DNA from: Homarus americanus
Taxonomy: Eukaryota > Arthropoda > Malacostraca > Decapoda > Nephropidae
Length of the DNA stretch: 64,000 bases
Direction of reading: 5' to 3'
NCBI RefSeq assembly: GCF_018991925.1
Contig: NW_024724368.1
Coordinates: forward strand, 3,565,742-3,629,741
Shown: piece after piece, positions 58,274 through 64,000 of the stretch
Position numbering within the stretch: the first letter of the stretch is position 1
Layout of the letters: every line of letters starts with the position of its first letter
The notes under the pieces: generated by a model
The model's input: only the letters and a program-made list of their open reading frames with translations
Database searches by the model: none
Told to the model about the DNA's origin: nothing
Program-made: the position numbers and the translations under genes

Positions 58274-61200
58274 AACATTTGCTCCAATTCATCCCCTGAG
58301 AAGTTCTCTAATGGTTTTAATAGTTGACCATTCATACAAGGTATTAATGAATATTTTTATTGAAGAATTGTCAGTTACAGGTTAATATGATGTGTAAATG
58401 CTCATCAATTGTATGCCAAATCCTTATAATTTTAAGTACTACAGGCATCCCCAGGTAACAGAATTTTGCCCTTACAGAATTAACAAATTTAGACATCAAT
58501 TTCGGGCTGCAGAAAGAAAAAAGACGTTTTTATCTAAAAACCAGTTTTTGTGATATAGCTCGAATGTGACGATCAGCAATGCTACCTAGGTATGTTAATT
58601 CCTAGCCAATTCGCCAGGCCAACATACAGGCAATTAAAACGTCTAATAATTACTTAATAAGTAATATTAGGAGGACACGTCAATAGTAAAAAAAAAAATT
58701 GTGTGACTGCATCTGTGGTGGCCACAAGGTGGTTGGAAGGCTGCTCACCTACCCAGTTGTCGGCAATCACCACAACAATGGAGCTGCTCAGTTAGAATTC
58801 TTTCCCTAGCTTGTGTTCAGTTATGCGTCTGTGTTTAGGACTTAATTATAGTAAAAGAAAAATTGTGTGACTGCATTTGTGGTGGCCCCAAGGTGGTTGG
58901 AAGGCTGCTCACCTCCCCAGTTGTCGGCAATCACCACAACAATGGAGCTGCTCAGTTAGAATTCTTTCCATAGCTTGTGTTCAGTTATGCATCTGTGTTT
59001 AGGACTTAATTTGCCCTTACGGAATTATAAAAAAAATTTAGTGTGGATTTTGGCTCGGCTCTCCTCCCTCTCCGTAACCTGGGGGTGTCTGTAAACAACA
59101 CTGGAACAGTTAGAAAGAACTTATAAGTTAAGTAGTTACTGGAAATGGTATGAGTGATAACATATATCCTCTGAGGTGATGTAAGTATTAGTTTAATTGG
59201 TATTGTTAGCTGTTGAATGCTAACGTGTGTTTAAGAATGAAAATCTCCATCACATTACTCATTATTCACTGGTCATAAACCACTGTCAGACCACCATTAT
59301 ATTGTTACCTATTAACTTTATATATACTGTATGTGGGTGTATCATATGCATCAAGACTTGTCATATGCAACTGCAGTAACATCATTCATGCCCAAGTCCA
59401 AGTGCACCTGTAGTACAGATAGTTTATCTGGAAATAGGGTTTCATCTACTTCATCCTTTCATACACTGAGAGCACCTTACACACATGAGGCAGGGTCCGA
59501 GGATACACAGTAACCCACTTTAAAAATCCTTTCAGGGTTTAATTATGTTTGGTGATGAATGTGGTATGTCCCCCAACTTATTTCTCAAAATGGGAGCAAT
59601 TGTGGTTGATTTAATGGGCCTAAGTTTTTCTTATCACTTTCCATACTTGTTCCTGCAGGGAGGTCAGACTCAAGAGTAAACACACACTTTCCTTTCATTA
59701 GCTGTCATTCTTTCATTCATTCTTGCTGCTGCAGTGGATGTGTTCAACTATAATATTCCCCTTCCACAGCACAGCACTAACTACCTGGTTTATGTCACTT
59801 TAGAAAATAGCTAGACATATACCACATAGTGGATTGGAGATGTACTGTATTGACTAAAGTTTATGTTCAAACATAATTAGTTGATACAGATTGTCAGGAA
59901 ATGTGATTGCTGTACTTTTTACTTTTTAAATTTTAAGATTTTTTTTTTTAAATTAGATATTTTAGCAACTGAAAAACTACAAACTGTAATTTTATTTCGG
60001 TTCAAGTGATGGAAAAATGATAGGTACAAATATCTTAAATGGTACAAATTTCTTAAATGTGTATTTTAAAGTTTACAAAAACAGTGGTCCAAATACTGAC
60101 AAAATAAAATGGACACGAGTTTTTATAAAACTAACGCAGGTGTGCATATAATACTTACAGTTAATGTGTACAGTATGTGCATGCCTGTGTGTATGAACAC
60201 ACCTGTGTCCTTCCCCCTCCAAGCCCTAGGCCAGATCCCAACCCGTAGAATGGGTATTGTCCACTCAGCTAGGATTTTCATCACCAGAGACATGACTGTG
60301 TAACTGCCTTTACTTTATGATAGATTCAGTTTATTGAGAGGAAGGTTATTACCAATGGAAAATAACACATCTCCTGTCATGTCTTGGACACCTCTTGACA
60401 GGCTAGGATGTCTACACTTATTACACACCACCAGAGATACAGTACTGTACAAGATAAAGGATAGAAGTATTAGAAAATAAATTTATTAATAACCAAGAAT
60501 ATGCACAATAAGCGTGATAAACCGCACACCCACGCCACATACTTGTCGTAGCCTTCCATTTTTTATACGTAGAAATTTAGTTAAACTCCAACACTTCTTT
60601 TTACCCCCGGCGGCTAGAGAAAGATACAAAGTTTTACCCAAGTTTGGCTGAGACTCTGCCCATAAGTTCCTGTTCCTGGAGCCACACTTTTTAGATTTAA
60701 AAAAAAAATTCTAATACAATTTGTTTCCGCAACTGATCAGGGCGTTGGTTTATCGATCATCTCATCGGGCCAAAATCACTCGGAAGTTCTTAACAATAGT
60801 TAGATATAGTTATATGCAAAGTTTATCGACGGGTAGAAGAGAAATTGTCACAAATTATTTCAATGTGATGGGCACTTTTGACTTCATGTATAATTATCAT
60901 AAATTTACGAGGAATAATACGGATACTGTACTTCAACTACAGGTACAATCATCGGTTTCAGAAGTAGAATATACCTGCCATGTCAAATACCCTTGCATTT
61001 GACTATATTCAGCGTGCATATATAGTATTTATGATGTTTAAATCTTCCTTATATGTTAATTTTCGTTGTTTAATGCATAATTTCCATTCCATCTGAAGTG
61101 TGATGGCAGCCAGTAGATGCATTTACAATATGACTACAGGAGCATAGACTGATGATTTTGTGTTAGTATTCTTTAGTACTACTGTATTGGGTCTATATAT

Positions 61201-62502
61201 TTTCATACATTTTCCTTGTACTATTCCTTATCATTCCATATAATGAATAAGTAATGCATTTCCAAGAATGTGAACATTATAGATTTATCACATATACTTA
61301 AGGAAAATTCATGTATAGTGCTTGTAGTTGCAGACAAATATAAGAATGGCTGTAGGCTAACCAAGGGAACATGGGATTTTTTTTAATGGTTTTCAGATTT
61401 AGAGAATTGATCATATCTTAGATTTCATTTGTAACGAATAATGTACTCACGGATGTACTGCCCAAGTAATTTACCGTGGAAAGATTTTTAGCCCTGTTGT
61501 GTGTCGTAACTAACAACACATACTTTCTCCAACTTTTTTCCTTTTGAACTATATATCATTGATTTGGTATGTGAGCAGTTTCTAGTTCTCTCATTAAAAC
61601 AAAAGTCATGACAATTTAATGTTATCTTCAGATTTAAGAATAATCGTATACATTCCAGGGTAATTTTTGTTGATGCTGATGGCTGAGGTTATTGTATATT
61701 GAAATGTCAAATATATGTAAAACTTCTCTTTAGATTATAAAAATAAATGACAAAACGGAATTTGTATATATTTCTGATATGCGAGAGATGCCACGATGTT
61801 TTGATCTTTAGTAACAAAGATTTCAACAGCTGTAAATACTACTGATTACTGAAGCTTATTACTCAGCAGATTTTGATTTAAAACATATTTTAATGTTCAT
61901 GCTTATACTGTAGACCTGGTGCCTTTATTGCTGTGATTCATGGTCAGGGAAGACATAACTCCGTGTTTATTGGACTGTTATATTTTTACATTGGACATGT
62001 TATTATATATCCTGCTCCTTAAAGAATGATTCTCTATCCCAATGTTTTAAAATACTTAACAATTAAAGAATCCATATAGTACAGGCTGTAAGTGTCTACC
62101 AAACTGAGCCTTTTCCAAAAGTTCAGAGAGGTTGTTAATACATATTCAGTGAAAAAGAGAAAATACATAGAAGTAATTGTTGATAATATATTATCCAGAG
62201 TTTGATTTAGTTAGCCTTCTTGTAATGTTTAGTTGGGTCTTAAGAACAAAAGGCATGAGATCACCATTTTTTATTTAATCAAGCAAGGGTCAATGTTTAG
62301 TATGTTCATACAGTTCTGCTGGAATATAAATATTATGTTAATTATACTTTTATCTGTTATATCAGCACAAATAGACATGTATGCTCAAATTTTGTTTAAG
62401 AGCATAATTTCTGGAATGAGTTTTTAACAATAAACTCCAAAAGATTCCTAGTATTTGCATTTGATGGGTGTGAATTGTTAGCTTCAACTAACATCAAATA
62501 AA
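58274..62502 (+). other. NKCC 3' UTR and/or downstream DNA with candidate poly(A) signals
   Basis: AATAAA hexamers lie at 60103-60108, 60476-60481, 61742-61747, 62429-62434 and 62497-62502. The last two are 68 bp apart and end just before the composite repeat. The true 3' end cannot be chosen without transcripts. MITE 3 occupies 58440-59093. No other gene recognised. Confidence 0.5.
58440..59093. mobile_element. MITE 3 with TA target duplication (654 bp), probably in the 3' UTR
   Basis: TA-CAGGCATCCCCAGGTAACAG at the left is matched by CCGTAACCTGGGGGTGTCTG-TA at the right, an imperfect ~20-bp TIR (about 16 matches). The interior contains a ~150-bp direct duplication (58698-58846 and 58860-59009, starting GTGTGACTGCATCTGTGGTG). 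No coding frame. It begins 167 bp after the NKCC stop codon. Confidence 0.85.
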
Positions 62503-62564
62503 TTTTATTTTTAAGAGAAGCGTTTTCTTTATTTAATATAAGCACCTAATATTTGGATTATCTC

Positions 62565-63960
62565 GCATTACTTCCTACCATGGTGAAAAAAGTCAAATAA
62601 GACGGTAGAAATATACATGCAAAAGTGAGGGTATATATTCCCCGATTTATGATCTCCCTATCTACAATATTATGATTTAATGTATATTAAAACCATCCCC
62701 CTATTTACAATGTAAACAATCGCCATGAACACCTGCTCACCACCACCCGGTGCACTAAAGTACCAAGCTTTGTTCCATGGAATCACACATGGCTATGATT
62801 GTGTACTGTAGCTCACTGATTAATTATCAAGTGTTGTTACTTAACTTTTATTTACTTTTTATTGGTGCCAGCACTTTGGCACCTCAGCTACCCTGAGAGA
62901 TTAGAGCGCCTGCCTTTGTCTAGCCTAATTGAGGTGTATAAACATCTCAAAGGGCACTACTCGGACGAGTGCCCTTACCTTGAGCTGGCGGACGCTCGCC
63001 CCACAAGCGGTCACAGCTCAAGGTTGAAGAAGCCGCACGTCCAGAAAACTGAGGGGTAAATATTTCGGAGTGAGAGTTGTGAACTCTTGGAACAATCTGC
63101 CAGAGTGTGTTGTGACGGCACCGAGTGTGAGCTCTTTCAAGACCAGACTTGACCAACACTGGAGCAGGTTCAGATACATTCAGGAGCCAGTACTTGCCAA
63201 CAGTGCATGACAGATTGCCCAAGCAGCTAGCGAGCCGACCAGTGAAGAGGATAAAAGTAAAAGTAACTAACATTAGTTTGCAGAAAGAGGGTGTAACTCT
63301 AAGCACCACTGTGAAGTTCTACAAATCCCTCAAGCATTTTGTTCAAGAACAGAGATTCAAGTTAGAAGAGTATGAAGCAAGAGGAAAGACAATGTGTAGT
63401 GAAAGAGAATGCAGAGTATATATTGGAAAGCTGAGGCAACAAAGATTTGCAGATGGAACATCAGAAAGTAATCCCAGATTACCGAGGGAGAAATTCGGGC
63501 AACAGTTCTTCCTCATTGTGGACAACCTTGTTCGTGCTTTTCAAATGAGGTCACAGGCTTATGAATAGCTGTACAAGAAGTTTGTTTTTTATCAGATTTA
63601 GCTATCTTCCAAGTGCTGATATAAGCTAAGCAACAATCAATTTGGTGGAAGCTTATCCTGAAGACGTCAAAGAGTCACTCAATACAGATATTTGCAATGA
63701 TGAATTTGACAAATCCTAACCAAGAGCTGTTCAGGTTCACTTTCATTCAACCTTTAGCAGATACCATCGTTAATGTGAACATTGTCTGTACTCAAAATAT
63801 ATCTTTGCACAGTGCACAAATTGTGCAGGTGAAAGGTCATTCTGAAAACTGAAATGAATAAAAAATTACCTGTGAAACTCTAACTGCCAAGATAGACTGA
63901 ACAAGTTGAGTCACTTGTCGATTGAACATGGGTTGTTGAACTCCAAAGTTAGGAAGACGA
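62565..63960 (+). mobile_element. Composite CR1/hAT repeat, copy B, with decayed hAT C-terminus
   Basis: Positions 62565 to about 63690 are the inverse of 42228-43370. On the plus strand: AT-rich DNA, a CR1 polymerase tail (about 62875-63215, HLSYPERLERL...), then a frame (63149-63568) whose part from about 63278 is DUF4371/hAT-like (LKHFVQEQRFKLEEYEARGK...). After the stop, the shifted frame gives SADISKATINLVEAYPEDVKE. Past the end of copy A homology it continues with AGERSF*KLK*IKNYL...DRLNKLSHLSIEHGLL (* = stop) at about 63825-63950, the hAT C-terminal dimerisation signature with stops. Non-functional relic. Confidence 0.8.
63278..63568 (+). pseudogene. hAT/DUF4371-type transposase fragment
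   Basis: Roughly 97 codons open, from an acceptor-like TTTGCAG at about 63276 to a stop at 63566. FLIVDNLVRAFQMRSQAYE corresponds to the 'interacting domain' end of DUF4371/ZMYM1-like hAT proteins. N-terminal zinc finger and DDE catalytic parts are absent; the C-terminal part follows only with frameshift and stops. The copy at 42343-42633 (minus) is nearly identical. Confidence 0.7.
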
Positions 63961-64000
63961 AGATTTAATTGTCTGTAAAATGTATGAACAATAATGTTTA

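Overview
This is eukaryotic, intron-containing animal DNA, most likely from a malacostracan (decapod) crustacean. The pointers are spliced exons of an arthropod-type Na-K-Cl cotransporter (SLC12 family), CR1-type non-LTR retrotransposon tails ending in (TTCTTATG)n, TTAGG-like tracts, a tRNA-derived SINE and very dense CA, CT and TA microsatellites and minisatellites. The species assignment is inference. No bacterial-type operon, CRISPR array, rRNA gene or intact tRNA was found.

Layout. (1) 1-30.8 kb: no supportable host gene. It is tandem repeats (25-, 29-31-, 32-, 39-bp and other units), long dinucleotide runs, truncated CR1 copies (the largest, at about 9.19-10.17 kb, still has a reverse transcriptase FADD box), and fold-back or TIR elements. 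(2) 30.8-39.7 kb: a ~1.56-kb block present twice in direct orientation (30790-32346 and 38175-39732). Each copy holds, on the minus strand, a 92-codon first coding exon that I read as the N-terminus of an NKCC-type SLC12 cotransporter, with a TATA box and arthropod initiator just upstream. (3) 39.7-43.4 kb: a non-autonomous LTR retrotransposon on the minus strand (40321-42048) with 4-bp target duplications, then one copy of a composite CR1/hAT repeat, then a 100-N assembly gap (43472-43571). (4) 44.1-58.3 kb: twelve plus-strand exons (ten constitutive, two probable in-frame cassettes) encoding the last membrane segments and the whole cytosolic C-terminal domain of an NKCC-type cotransporter, ending at a stop at 58271-58273. 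The introns and 3' region carry TA-flanked MITEs and a TIR-derived 21-bp array. (5) 59-64 kb: 3' UTR or intergenic DNA with several polyadenylation hexamers, then an inverted second copy of the CR1/hAT composite, here extending into a decayed hAT C-terminal dimerisation domain.

The main biological and assembly puzzle is that the NKCC N-terminal exon (twice) and the NKCC C-terminal exons lie on opposite strands on either side of a 100-N gap, with no exons for the transmembrane core between them. Reversing the contig left of the gap would make one coherent gene, if the core exons lie just to the left of this window on its minus strand. The inverted composite repeat next to the gap is a plausible cause of a misjoin. 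A second theme is a pogo/Tc1-like terminal repeat (CAGTGAAACCTC...) whose units have been amplified into arrays at two sites 50 kb apart.
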